A DNA stretch of 64,000 nt from Farysia itapuensis (taxonomy: Eukaryota; Basidiomycota; Ustilaginomycetes; Ustilaginales; Ustilaginaceae), in contig JALBYC010000003.1 of NCBI GenBank assembly GCA_023212645.1, positions 558,001 to 622,000 of the forward strand. The letters are read 5' to 3'. Position 1 is the first letter of the stretch. Every line of letters starts with the position of its first letter. Positions 27,677 to 37,635 of this stretch are shown piece by piece. Made by a program: the position numbers and the translations under genes. The notes below the pieces were generated by a model, which had not been told where the DNA came from, did no database searches, and saw only the letters and a list, made by a program, of their open reading frames with translations.

Positions 27677-29506
27677 CTAGGCAGCGTCCTGCTTGATCAT
27701 GTCGGCCGCCTTTTCACCGATCGCATACACCGCCGAGACGATATGGGAGGAAACGTGCAATGGGATGATCGAAGCATCAGCAACGCGCAAGTTACTTGTG
27801 CCGTGCACTTTGAGGCGTGCATCAACGACACCACCTTTGTCGCGTGGCATCATGGAACAACTTCCGATGTGGTGGTACTCGGTCACAGATTGATTCTTGA
27901 CATACTCGCGGTAGTCGTCTTCGGTCTTGTGCTTGGCCGGATCCGGGTCTTGTCTACCCACAGTGATTTCACTGAGAGGGGCAGCTGAAACAACCTTGTC
28001 GCAATACTTGACTGCCTTTGACAGCACCTGCAAGTCGGCGTCCACGCTGAAGTACTTGGGATCAATCTTAGGCGGCTGACTAGGATCGGCCGATGCAATG
28101 TGGATAGTGCCGCGAGAGAAGGGCTGCATGAGCGCCGCTAGAATGCTGTAGTACTCTTGTCCGTCAGCCGGCGGAGAGGCAGTGGCAAAGAAGCCGGGGG
28201 CAAAGATGTACTCCATGAAAGGGCAGTCTTCGTCCTCCATTCGAGCAAGCTGCATCTTGACTCCCTCTTGAATGCCTCGAGAGTATTGCGACCAGTCGAC
28301 CTTGTTGACATTGTCTTTGATCTGGGCAATCTCGTCCGCGGAGAGATACTGCTTAAGAGGTATGTAAGCGAATCCGGAAAAGGCAGAGGCGATGATGCCT
28401 CGGTCCTCTCCCTCACCATGATATTGTTCCATGGCAGCCTTGGCGAAGTCGTCTTGACGCATCTTGTCCCATGTAGTGAATCCGGGCTTGAGCTTGTACG
28501 AGCTGGTGCAGTACAGGTGTTCCTGCACGTTTTCGCCCACGTCGAGCTCCAGAATCTGTTGCACACCCGCTGCCGAAAGAATCTCGGACTTGCCGATACC
28601 AGACAGCTCCAATAGATGCGGACTGTGTACGGTGCCGCAGCTGAGGATGACTTCTTTCTTGGCCTTGACCGTGTATTCAGTATCATCGACCTTGAATTGG
28701 ACGCCAGACGCAACCAGATCGCCGGCAGATGTCTCTGCCTTCTCGAAAACAATCTTGCTCGCCAGTGCGCCAGTGACAACTTTCAAGTTTGGTCGGTCGG
28801 CGTTGGGTGCATAGTAAGCATTGGCAGCATAAGAGCGGACATGCTTCTTGGCACATACTGTCGCAGGGGAAGTCCAAAAGCCAGTGTTGCTGCCACAGAG
28901 TCCGTCGCGAGCGTTTGCGACGCCAAGAGACTTGAGTGCGTCGAACCAAGGCTTTTGCGCTTCCGTGTACCATGCACTGAAAGAGGTCTGAACAGGGCCC
29001 GACTTGCCGTGGATGGCCTCATCGCATGCGGCCAGATTGGCCTTCTGTAGCTCCGACGATGGTTTTTCGAGATGCGAGCTCTTGCGGCAATAGGAAGCGA
29101 AATCGTCCCAAGTCCAGCCAGGATTGCCAAACTTTCCAATATCGTCGTACTCGCCCTTGTAGCCACGCTGCCAAACCAAAAAATTGAGAGCGCTACTTCC
29201 GCCAAGAACTTTGCCCCTGGGCCAAATGTACTGTCGGTCGTTGGAGTGCGCCTGGGGCTCGGTCTGGAGACACCAATCGTAGTCGGGGTTCATGAGAGTC
29301 TGGCCAATAAAGGCCGGATAGTTGATTTTGGGGTCTTTGGCTCGCCAGAGTCCAGCCTCGATGACGCCCACTGTGACATTGGGGTCCTCTGAGAGGCGAG
29401 CAGCGACGGTGAGACCAGCCGTGCCACCTCCTACTACAACATAGTCAAACTCGGCAAAGTCGGCAGCCTTGACACCGGTGTCGGTGAAGTCAGGATCGGT
29501 AGACAT
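27677..29506 (-). CDS. GMC oxidoreductase (FAD-dependent alcohol/choline oxidase family)
   Basis: 609 residues, intronless. ADP-binding motif YVVVGGGTAGLTVAARL at about residues 21-37; the GMC signature 1 is GKVLGGSSALNFLVWQRG, and signature 2 GTVHSPHLLELSGIG. The C-terminal catalytic region holds TEYHHIGSCSMMP and HVSSHIVSAVYAIGEKAADMI with the conserved His residues. Family members oxidise alcohols (aryl, aliphatic or choline). No signal peptide is seen, so it is probably intracellular; the substrate is unresolved. Confidence 0.92.
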   Translation of the reverse strand: MSTDPDFTDTGVKAADFAEFDYVVVGGGTAGLTVAARLSEDPNVTVGVIEAGLWRAKDPKINYPAFIGQTLMNPDYDWCLQTEPQAHSNDRQYIWPRGKVLGGSSALNFLVWQRGYKGEYDDIGKFGNPGWTWDDFASYCRKSSHLEKPSSELQKANLAACDEAIHGKSGPVQTSFSAWYTEAQKPWFDALKSLGVANARDGLCGSNTGFWTSPATVCAKKHVRSYAANAYYAPNADRPNLKVVTGALASKIVFEKAETSAGDLVASGVQFKVDDTEYTVKAKKEVILSCGTVHSPHLLELSGIGKSEILSAAGVQQILELDVGENVQEHLYCTSSYKLKPGFTTWDKMRQDDFAKAAMEQYHGEGEDRGIIASAFSGFAYIPLKQYLSADEIAQIKDNVNKVDWSQYSRGIQEGVKMQLARMEDEDCPFMEYIFAPGFFATASPPADGQEYYSILAALMQPFSRGTIHIASADPSQPPKIDPKYFSVDADLQVLSKAVKYCDKVVSAAPLSEITVGRQDPDPAKHKTEDDYREYVKNQSVTEYHHIGSCSMMPRDKGGVVDARLKVHGTSNLRVADASIIPLHVSSHIVSAVYAIGEKAADMIKQDAA

Positions 29507-30142
29507 GGTCGGAAGTTTTCGAAGGTGTGAAGGCGGTTGGTGTCAAGTTGTGGAATGCGATGTGCAACCGAGGAACGAAGCGACGGTCTTTATATGCGGA
29601 GGTGTGTGCTTTGTAGCGGAGTTGCATGTTGGCGGCGAGGCGCGTGCGTGACAGTTGCTTGCGCAGCCGACGGCCGCTTGGGTTGCACCTCTTTCTCATG
29701 CCAGACCCACTATCTCACACTCGCCCCTTTTTGATTTCGGTGGTCAGCGTCATCGATGTGCAACGGCCGCACATTATCAGAACACTCGCTTGACAGGACA
29801 CCGATGAAGCGATAAAGTTGTTGACTCTGAGCTGATGAGGTGCAAACACAATCCTTGTGTGGGGATCTGCAGACGGAGCCAGTACAAACCAATATTTCAT
29901 GGATTCAATTTCCGCTTTCCTGCGGAAGGCGCGCAATAGTCAACAAAGTTCTCGACGCTCGATCTGGCAGAGTCAGAGGAGAATCTTCACGCGCTAGTAC
30001 TGGGCGTGGGAAGCAGAGCCAGACGTGCACCACGGCGAAAGGCGGGATGCGGGGCAACGTCGATCTATCGGGAGCTAAAATGGAAGTCACGGCACAGCTT
30101 CCGACACTTCCTTGGCCCAGCGATGCCTGAGACAGCTGTTCC
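29507..30142. other. Intergenic: GMC promoter and 3' end of the amidohydrolase gene
   Basis: Apart from the TATA candidate, nothing is recognised. ORFs of 60-96 codons here overlap each other on both strands without family features. Confidence 0.4.
29589..29594 (-). promoter_or_regulatory. TATA box candidate of the GMC oxidoreductase gene
   Basis: TATAAA on the minus strand, about 85 bp before the ATG at 29506. Confidence 0.45.
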
Positions 30143-31667
30143 TCAAGCCTTGCGTTGCGAATCGTAATGCAGAGCAGCATCCATCAAGACTTGAGCACCA
30201 ATAGTGCTAGGAGCAACAGCTTTGTCAGCGCCGGAAACAATGCTCTGAGTTCGCGGATGCAATACTTACCAGTCCTCTGGAGATGAGTATTCTCGTGGGT
30301 TGTGCGAGATGCCGTCTTTGCTCGTGATGAAGACCATGGATGAGGGACATACTTTGCTAGTAGAGCATGTGTCATGGCCTGCGCCGCTGAACAGGTCGAC
30401 ACACTGTTCCAAACCGTAATTAGCCTCGGCAGCCGCTCGGACGCTGCTAATGCAGTCCTGGTGGAACACGATGGCGGGGCTATCAAAAGTCTCTGTCCAA
30501 TCCAGGGCACAGCCTTTCTCACTCTCTTGAGAGGCAATGTCCCTTGCGCGAGCTTCCAGGTCGGCGCATAGCGCTTTGAGTTTGTCAGTCGACGGGTGTC
30601 GAACGTCCAGTGTCAGGAAGACATGCCCAGGACATGTATTGACGGATCCCGGCGAGAGACGCAGAATTCCCTATGCAGTCAGAACAGTCTCAAGAATCAG
30701 CTCGGAATGCTAATGAGGATCGCCTTTCTCCCTTACTCACCGTGCTAGCGAGACCAGAATGCATTTTAGCAATCTTGTTGCTCTCGACAATGATCTTGGC
30801 GGCACATAGCATCGCATCCGATCGAGTGTCGAAGGGCGTGGATCCTGTGTGACAGTCCCTACCTTGGATGCTTATGTCAAACCACTTGTAGGCTTGACCT
30901 CCCTGCACAATGCCTACTTTTTTACCTGACGATTCCAAGATCGGCCCCTGCTCGATGTGTAACTCAAAATGAGCTCCAAGAGGCATTGCCTTGTGGCTAC
31001 ACTCGAGTGAGCCCAAGAAGCCTCCTTTCTTCAATTCAGACCGCATGGTGAGGCCTGTGTCCTTGACGTCCTTCAAATTCCATGCTTTTCGCAGTGGTAC
31101 ATCGCCGCACCATACTCCCGAGCCTACGATCGACTGAGGAAATCGAGCACCTTCCTCATTCGTCCAGTTCACCAGCGCTAAGGGATACTCGGTCGTGATT
31201 CCTTTCTCCGAGATAGTTCGAAAAGCTTCGAGCGCAGCCATAATTCCCAGAATACCATCGTATCTCCCCCCGGTTGGCTGTGTATCCAAGTGGCTTCCGA
31301 TAGCAGTCGGCGCGCCTTCCTTCTTTCCCTTCCGCGTCATGAACATATTGCCCATTTGGTCGACTTTGACATCACAGCCAAGAGACTCCGCTTCTTTTGC
31401 GAGCCAGCGACGAGCTTTGAAGTCGTCCTCGTTTAATGTCAGGCGATCCATTCCAGTCTCGTGTTCACCGGGGCCATAGCGATGTGCAGCCCCCCACTCA
31501 CACGTCTCGTGTAGCGTCTTCATCATTCGGTGCGCATTGATCTTGAGTGTTCCCGGAGTATAGAATCGAGCATTGCTTCCCAAAGACGTCTGTCGCCAGC
31601 AAGCTGCGTGTACAGTCTTCAACACCGTTCGTGACAGCAGCATGGTTATGAAGCATCCTGCTCCCAT
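30143..31667 (-). CDS. M20-family N-carbamoyl-amino-acid hydrolase / beta-ureidopropionase-like amidohydrolase
   Basis: Three exons: 30741-31667, 30270-30670 and 30143-30206. Introns of 70 nt (30671-30740, GTGAGT...GCATAG) and 63 nt (30207-30269, GTAAGT...TCCTAG) keep frame, giving 463 residues that end QRKA. Metal ligands of the M20 dinuclear site: His and Asp in IGSHLDTQPTGGRYDG, Glu in NEEGARF, the His in ELHIEQGP and the terminal His in SGAGHDT. The dimer-domain segment VQGGQAYKWFDISIQG fits. A basic N-terminal leader of about 45 residues hints at mitochondria. Likely reaction: hydrolysis of an N-carbamoyl group, as in pyrimidine or hydantoin breakdown; allantoate-type substrates are the alternative. 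Confidence 0.88.
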
Positions 31668-31799
31668 TCAATACCCCGGGCAAGTTGCCGCTGGAAGTGC
31701 ATTAAGGAAGTGCACACAAATCCGTGTTCCGAGATTATTTTAATTTTTTGCTAGGAAGTTGCAACACTCACCCTCATAGTCTGAGGCGTGCATCTCACC

Positions 31800-33545
31800 A
31801 TGCCTGCCGGACGCCCTCCGAAGCGAGCGCGGAAAGATGAAGCACTGCCGTCAGTTAGACCTGGCCCGTCAGAAACCCAGTCGAGACAATCGCAAAAGGA
31901 AAGTAAAAGCCAGGATATAGATGGCGCTCCAAGCGAGGAAGATCTGGAAGAAGACACTCCGACCTCCTCTATCAATCTGGTAAAGGCCGCAACCAAGCTA
32001 CATTATGCTGCAAAATTCTTACGTGCCACAGCAAAAAAGGCAAAGACCTTCGAAGTGCAAAAGTTGGTGAAAAAATCAAAGGAGGGGCAAAAGAAAGGGA
32101 TCTCTGCCTCTGAACAAAAGCTCATCTCCGACGAGCTCGCTTGTCTGAAAGATCTCGACACCAATTTCTGGGCTGGAAGAGTGCTTGTCACCAAAATGAT
32201 CAAAGCGAAACTGCTACCTAAGCAAAACACGGAGACCCAGGAGACATATCCATATCTGCAAATGGTGACGAACGAAAGTATGCTTGGAAAAGAGGTACTG
32301 AAGGAGCCAATATCACCTACGAAGTCAAGTCAAGCGAGCGAGAAAGCAAAGGCCAAGTTTACGTCTTCAAAAGTCCTCGCTGATCAAGTGGGCAGGTTTG
32401 TCGAGGAGCTAAAAGTCCTCATTGGCGTCGAGTCGAAACAAGCACAGACTTCGACCGAGACGATCCTGAAGCTGGACACTGACTCAAAAGGTAAAGGCAA
32501 AGCAGCAGATCAGTCGGAAGACGACACAAGCGAATGGTCTGGGTCAGAAGAGGAGCTCGACTCGGACGCTGCTGGACCCCTTTCCCGTCTCGAAGCAGAT
32601 GATGGTGTTTCTGATAGTGGTGACGAAGAAGAACTTGAGCGGATCGGCAAGCAAAAGATCGCCGCGCTCGGAGATCTCTCTCAGTGGGACAGCATGATGG
32701 GCGCTGACTCTGAAGAAGCTGAAGACGACCTTTCCGACGATGAAGTCTCCGCAGAAAATTCTGATGCTTCTGCAGTAGACTTTAGCGCCGAAGACTCCGA
32801 CTCTCTACCACAAAGTGACTCTGATAGCGCAGACGGCGACTCCGACGACGCTTCCTCTTCGGACGACGCTTCCTCCTCGGACTCCTTAAACACTGACAAG
32901 AAAAGAAAGCGTCGCGACAGCAAGAGCGCTTCTAAGAATACCAAGAAGACTTCATCTGCGTCATCATCGACCTTCTTGCCTTCACTATCTCATGGTTTCA
33001 TTGTAGGAGATCGTAGTGACGATGACTGGTCCGATGCCGAAGCCGATCTGGCTGATCGAGACATGTCTGATCTCAAGAAAGGCGGGAAAAAGGAGCGCAA
33101 GAATCGAATGGGACAACGTGCTCGAAAGGCAATATGGGAGAAAAAGTATGGCAGGAATGCCAATCACCTGAAGCTCATGGAAAAAGAAAAACAGCCGAGA
33201 AAGGAGAAGGACAATAACCGACAGCCGATCGTGTCCAAGAACGGTAGAGTCAGACCGCCCGCGTTTGAGGCGCCGAAGCTGACGGACGCTGGATGGGGCA
33301 AAACAGTCGCTCCTACGCCCAAGTCAGCACCGAAACCGAAGCCGACACCTACTCGAAGCACTCCCGTCTCGGCATCTTCCCGAACTCCGTCATCGACACC
33401 AAATCGACCGGTAGCCAAAGATAAACCGTCCGGCCCTACCGCAAACAAAGATCAGGAGATGCATCCTTCTTGGATTGCCAAGCAGAAACAGAAAGAGCTC
33501 ATGGCTCAAGTCAAGCCTTCCGGCAAGAAGATCGTCTTTGACTAG
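31800..33545 (+). CDS. BUD22: BUD22-like ribosome-biogenesis protein
   Basis: The ATG at 31800 gives 581 residues; the frame itself opens with GTG. The N-terminal 200 residues are helical and Lys-rich (KFLRATAKKAKTFEVQKLVKK). A long acidic Asp/Glu/Ser region (about 240-380) follows, with an 18-bp tandem repeat at 32844-32879. The C-terminal core KNRMGQRARKAIWEKKYG is the diagnostic BUD22 motif, and the Lys/Pro-rich tail ends KKIVFD. Yeast Bud22 acts in the nucleolus for 40S subunit assembly (family knowledge). It shares a 132-bp divergent promoter with the amidohydrolase gene. Confidence 0.9.
   Translation: MPAGRPPKRARKDEALPSVRPGPSETQSRQSQKESKSQDIDGAPSEEDLEEDTPTSSINLVKAATKLHYAAKFLRATAKKAKTFEVQKLVKKSKEGQKKGISASEQKLISDELACLKDLDTNFWAGRVLVTKMIKAKLLPKQNTETQETYPYLQMVTNESMLGKEVLKEPISPTKSSQASEKAKAKFTSSKVLADQVGRFVEELKVLIGVESKQAQTSTETILKLDTDSKGKGKAADQSEDDTSEWSGSEEELDSDAAGPLSRLEADDGVSDSGDEEELERIGKQKIAALGDLSQWDSMMGADSEEAEDDLSDDEVSAENSDASAVDFSAEDSDSLPQSDSDSADGDSDDASSSDDASSSDSLNTDKKRKRRDSKSASKNTKKTSSASSSTFLPSLSHGFIVGDRSDDDWSDAEADLADRDMSDLKKGGKKERKNRMGQRARKAIWEKKYGRNANHLKLMEKEKQPRKEKDNNRQPIVSKNGRVRPPAFEAPKLTDAGWGKTVAPTPKSAPKPKPTPTRSTPVSASSRTPSSTPNRPVAKDKPSGPTANKDQEMHPSWIAKQKQKELMAQVKPSGKKIVFD
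32844..32879 (+). repeat. 18-bp tandem repeat, two units, in BUD22
   Basis: Two adjacent copies differing by one base encode DDASSS repeated in the acidic linker. It probably varies between isolates. Confidence 0.85.
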
Positions 33546-33606
33546 ATATACCACACCCGCTCGAAATGTCATCATGATCAGATTTATCTCGCTTGAACTG
33601 AACAGT

Positions 33607-34788
33607 CTAAGATCGTCGTTCAGCAATCTTGATGAGATCGGCAACGACACCCATAGCAGTGACATCGGCACCGGCACCAGATCCCTGCACCAAGAGGGGA
33701 CGAGCCGAGTAACGCTTTGTATGGAAAGCCACAATATTATCCGAGCCGGACAGCGAAGAAGCAAACGGATGCGACGCAGGATACCTGTTTTAGATGAAAC
33801 GTCAGTAGACTGAAATGTGCCAACAAATTGACGTATCTACTCACGTTTCGAGGGATGCCTTGATCTCTTTGCTCTTCACGTCAATCACGCCGACGTATCG
33901 GAGCACAGAGCCGTTGTTGAAGGCCTCCTTGTTCAAAGTGTCGTAGTCACCATCGAATTCGGGGAGACGTTTGACGTACTCCTCGCCTGATGCGACATCA
34001 GCAAGCGGGGCTGGTGTGAGTGAGTGAGTTGGCACCGATTGGTAGCCATCAGGCAAGGCGTCTGCTAGCTGTGGGACGAGACGCGACAGAATGGCTAGCT
34101 TTCGTGCTACGTCAGACCCAGAAAGATCGTCGTTCGGATGAGGTTCAGTGTAGCCGTTCTCCTTGGCAAACTTGACGATATCGCTGAACTTCTTATCGCC
34201 TCCTTTGGGAGTTGAGAACTCGTTAAAGATGTAGGAGAGTGTGCCGGAGAAGACGCCCTCAATCTTGGTAATCTCATCTCCGGTGTTGATCAGGTCGACC
34301 AGGGTTGAGATGATGGGGAGGCCTGCACCTACAGTGCTCTCCTGGTACACGAGAGGACCTTTGCTTCCTACGTTGTCATTGCATTTGTGCTTGAGGATGT
34401 TGCGATACAGATCGAGGGAGCCCGAGAATGCTTTCTTGTTGGGCGTCACTACAGACAAGCCTGCCGCCAAAAAGTCGGGGTAAAAAGAAGCTACCTTCTC
34501 ATCCGACGTATTGTCAACGACAGCAGTGTGGCGTCCAGTATCTTTGGAGATCTTTTGCAATTCTTTGGTAAGTTCTGCAAGCGATAGAGCAGCAGTCTTG
34601 CTCTGGGCAAGCTCCGATTTCCAGTCTGATGATAGCGAAGAAGTCAACAGTGTCTTTTTGCTGTTTTGCAGCGCGACAATGTGCAGCTTTTGTGAGAGCC
34701 CGGAAACCGTCGAGAGCTGCTGGATGACTGAGGTTCCCACCAGCCCGACGCCGATGATGGCTACGTTGATTCCTTGGGTGCTCGACAT
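33607..34788 (-). CDS. HOM6: Homoserine dehydrogenase
   Basis: Two exons, 33845-34788 and 33607-33784, with a 60-nt intron (GTGAGT...AAACAG) that rejoins as LETYPASHPFASLSG; 373 residues. NAD(P)-binding motif VAIIGVGLVGTS at residues 9-20; substrate and catalytic elements NDDLSGSDVARKLAIL (catalytic Asp and Lys) and KIEGVFSGTLSYIFNEF. It reduces aspartate semialdehyde to homoserine in Met/Thr synthesis. The 172-bp gap to riboflavin synthase is a shared divergent promoter. Near the end HTKRYSARPLLVQGSGAGADVTA is the conserved C-terminal turn. Confidence 0.95.
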
Positions 34789-34960
34789 TGTACTTGATGG
34801 CAGAAGAGGAAGTAAAGCGCGGTCCGTGTGCGAAAATCAAAGTTCTTCTTATCGTGCGAATGACTCCTGTGGAGGTTGGTGGTTGGTACCGCTTAGCTGT
34901 TTAAGCTTTTGTGACAGCCACACGACACGGCGTCACCTTTCTCATATTCCATTTGTCAAG

Positions 34961-35848
34961 ATGTTCACGGGCATCGTCGAAGTTTTGTCGCCGATCGTTG
35001 ACATATCACCTCAGGATGACTCCAAGTCCGGTGGAGGTGGATACTCGATGACCATAGGCAAGTGCGCCAGCATTCTTGGCGACTGTCATATTGGCGACAG
35101 CATTGCCGTCAACGGCACCTGCCTCACTGTGACCGAGTTCGATGCAAACGAATCGAAGCACGGAGGATACTTCAAAATCGGCGTTGCTCCAGAAACGCTG
35201 AAAAAGACGAATCTTGGACAGCTCAAGGTCGGCGATGGTGTCAACTGCGAGAGAGCTATGGACGCACATACACGTTTCGGAGGTCACTTTGTCCAAGGCC
35301 ATGTTGACACCACTGCCATCATTCGATCTGTTGTGCCTACAGGCAATGCGTTGACGCTCACGTTACGCCTGCAAAACAAGCCAGACTCATTGCCAGCGCC
35401 CTCGAGTCTCTCGCCTTACCTCATACCGAAAGGATATGTAACGCTGGACGGCGCATCGCTCACGCTGATCGAGGTCTCACCCGCCACCGGCGGCCTGCTA
35501 CCTTCCAACTCCACCGCTGGAGAGATTAGAGAGGACCTTGGAAGTAGCAAGAAAGAGATTGTCGAGTTCTCCGTCATGCTCATCGCGCATACACAGGAAG
35601 TCATTGGCCTTAGCCGGAAAAAGCCCGGCAGCACAGTCAACGTCGAGCTCGACATGGTCGGCAAGTACGTCCATCGGGCGGTTCTTGGATCGTTGGAGCG
35701 AGATGCCGAAGATCACGAAAATCCTGCTGCTAGTATCGATGCTGGCCGTTCTGTAGCGGGCGAGGAATCCGGACCGGCGTCCTCGCGCGCTCTGGAAGGT
35801 ATGGTGGAGCGCATCGTTCGGAGAGTGCTCGGCGAACAACAACGTTAA
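34961..35848 (+). CDS. RIB5: Riboflavin synthase
   Basis: The ATG at 34961 begins with the diagnostic MFTGIVEVL; 295 residues. Two lumazine-binding repeats are visible: the first with DSIAVNGTCLTV and GGHFVQGHVD, the second with GYVTLDGASLTLIEV and the FSVMLIAHT stretch. Reaction: dismutation of two 6,7-dimethyl-8-ribityllumazine to riboflavin. It is about 60 residues longer than most homologues, ending in an Arg/Glu-rich helix (ALEGMVERIVRRVLGEQQR). Intronless; divergent from HOM6. The 34511-34960 part of the open frame is HOM6 antisense and not part of the protein. Confidence 0.95.
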   Translation: MFTGIVEVLSPIVDISPQDDSKSGGGGYSMTIGKCASILGDCHIGDSIAVNGTCLTVTEFDANESKHGGYFKIGVAPETLKKTNLGQLKVGDGVNCERAMDAHTRFGGHFVQGHVDTTAIIRSVVPTGNALTLTLRLQNKPDSLPAPSSLSPYLIPKGYVTLDGASLTLIEVSPATGGLLPSNSTAGEIREDLGSSKKEIVEFSVMLIAHTQEVIGLSRKKPGSTVNVELDMVGKYVHRAVLGSLERDAEDHENPAASIDAGRSVAGEESGPASSRALEGMVERIVRRVLGEQQR

Positions 35849-36236
35849 ACATACCAAGAATGCGATAATCATGCATGATGCAGGTTTTTGCCCCTCCCCT
35901 TCAGCTGTGAATCGCTAGGTCTGATGAAGTGCTAGGCGCATGGCCCAAGACCGCAAAGGTAGACAGAGCCAACGTGTCCGAAATTCGCTCGTTCAATGTA
36001 TGAGATGATGAACGTTCTGCGCTTTTTCCGTGCTTACTTTGACTCACGAGGGACGGAAGCGCTGCCCTGCATCTCTTGGCGGCGCCAGATGAACAAAGCT
36101 CAACCATCCTACCAGCCGGTCGGATGCTGGCAATGTCTGTCCACACATTTGACGTGAATAAAATCCGACGTTTTCGAGCAATGCATGCCCTCTTGCTCTA
36201 CCCATTCGCACCGCAAACTGTTCTTCCTCGAGCTCC
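35849..36236. other. Intergenic 3' of riboflavin synthase
   Basis: No gene seen; it precedes the small peptide gene at 36237. Confidence 0.4.
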
Positions 36237-36439
36237 ATGAAATGGTACTACTGGCTCGTTTTGCTCCTTATTGTCGTCATCGCGATAATGGCAGCTCTTG
36301 CTGTAGCGTATGAGCAATACGGGTTCTGCAACCGATCAGGCCGTAACGTCCGAAATGATACAGAGACCGCCGCGTAAGTAGACCTTGCAAGATAACTCGG
36401 AATGCTTTAGTGAAGCTGATTCCTTCTTTTTACAGCTGA
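36237..36439 (+). CDS. Small hydrophobic peptide, signal-anchor type
   Basis: ATG at 36237 opens 46 codons: MKWYYWLVLL, a 22-residue hydrophobic core ending AALAVAY, then a short polar tail with one cysteine (GFCNRSG) and an N-glycosylation site (NDT). A GTAAGT donor sits at 36374 and TTTTTACAG ends at 36435; splicing there yields the same 46 residues with TGA at 36437-36439, while the unspliced frame ends at TAA 36375-36377. Using the weaker acceptor ACCTAG (36469) extends the peptide to 76 residues (FPEQIRAGDLPDC...). Signal peptide or signal anchor; family unknown. It borders a stretch of disrupted coding frames. Confidence 0.45.
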
Positions 36440-36469
36440 AGCCATGATTCTCACAAAAGCAAGACCTAG

Positions 36470-36972
36470 GTTTCCGGAACAAATTCGAGCAGGAGACCTT
36501 CCAGATTGTACGACTATGAAATTGTCGTTTGTAGTAGCATCTGAACAAGTTTCTCGAACTTAGCGCGCACGACCAACGAAAGCAATCAATTATTTCTTCC
36601 AACAAACGTGCTTCTTTGAGCAACACCACTTGTAACCTGCACGTACACGACGTGGCTGACGCAAAATCACGATAAGCTCGAGGACAAACCTAAGGTAACG
36701 ACATCATCGAGCCGGACTTCTTCCCATCTGTAGACGATATATGGTCTGGCAAAGAAAGGCAGTAGCCGCCGGAAGCATGGGAAGAAGAAAGTTTCGTTGA
36801 TGCAAAAGCTCCCCCGGATTATTCTGTGACGCTCATCTCGGCACGATTGGCTGAAGCAGAAACAAGATTCCAGGGCGATGCTGCTCACGAATATCGAAAG
36901 CAAAAAAAAGCATTGCAACTTCGATACCTTCATGACTTCCTTCTTTGCGTCGTGCTAGCATGCTATACTTGA
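36470..36972 (+). pseudogene. Disrupted coding-like frames, probable decayed gene
   Basis: Frame 1 from 36694 reads GNDIIEPDFFPSVDDIWSG, meets TAG at 36763, then continues 68 codons (PPEAWEEESFVDAKAPP, ISARLAEAETRFQGDAAHEY) to TGA at 36970. Composition is clearly protein-like, yet no start codon precedes it and earlier in the same frame TAA occurs at 36691. Between 36470 and 36632 another frame carries coding-like text broken by TAG at 36561. One reading is a multi-exon gene with stops inside introns that I cannot place; the more economical is a decayed gene continuing from the hydrophobic peptide at 36237. Unrecognised family. Confidence 0.35.
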
Positions 36973-37635
36973 CTGCAAATAGATTTCGGTCTGCGTCGGC
37001 CGATCATGTTCATACTATAACCGCTGATATTCGGCTTGATGAAGAGAATCAGCTCAAGCAGGCAAATTCAGCGCTATGATTGCGAAGCTTGCTGTGAGAG
37101 GCTTTAGTGAGCTGCACGAGGCTGCATCTATCGCGCATATTAGTAGTGTATCTACACTGACGCCATGAACAAACGTTTCGCGTGTCCCCTTAATCGCTAC
37201 ATGGAGGACTGCCTCAAAACATTTTTTAGCGGCGAGAACCTCAAAGTTCTCACGTCCCTTTTCATTGCCAAGGACAACAGAGCCGCGATGATCCTCTACC
37301 TGGACAGATGACCGTTGCGCATTGCGTATTGCTTTAGGCTTCATCATTCAGACATCGTGGCAGTGCACAGCCTGTACGCATTAGAGGTAGCGGATCAGAA
37401 GAAAATTTCATTTGTTTGCAGTTGTGACAGGTCTTGTGGACAAAGTGATAGTGGGCGGCTTTGCGTCAACATGCTGGCCAAGCATTAGACCCACCAGTCA
37501 CTGCCCGGATTACCGGTCTCAATATCGTAGTTCTTTGAGAGAGGTGTAGCAACAGTAAACATATTTAAGAGATGCTACTGCTAGCCTACACCACGTCCTT
37601 TTATCCCCCCCTCTCACTGACTCACGTCTCCACTC
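36973..37635. other. Intergenic; one 48-codon ORF only
   Basis: Between the disrupted frames and the secreted-protein gene. The plus-strand ORF 37165-37311 (MNKRFACPLNRYMEDC... ends LYLDR) looks coding-like but is unsupported; see findings. A longer antisense frame covers 37054-37347. Confidence 0.35.

Noticed and set aside
34511..34960. N-terminal 150-codon extension of the riboflavin synthase frame
   Set aside because: It is antisense to HOM6 and its promoter; homologues start at MFTGIVE.
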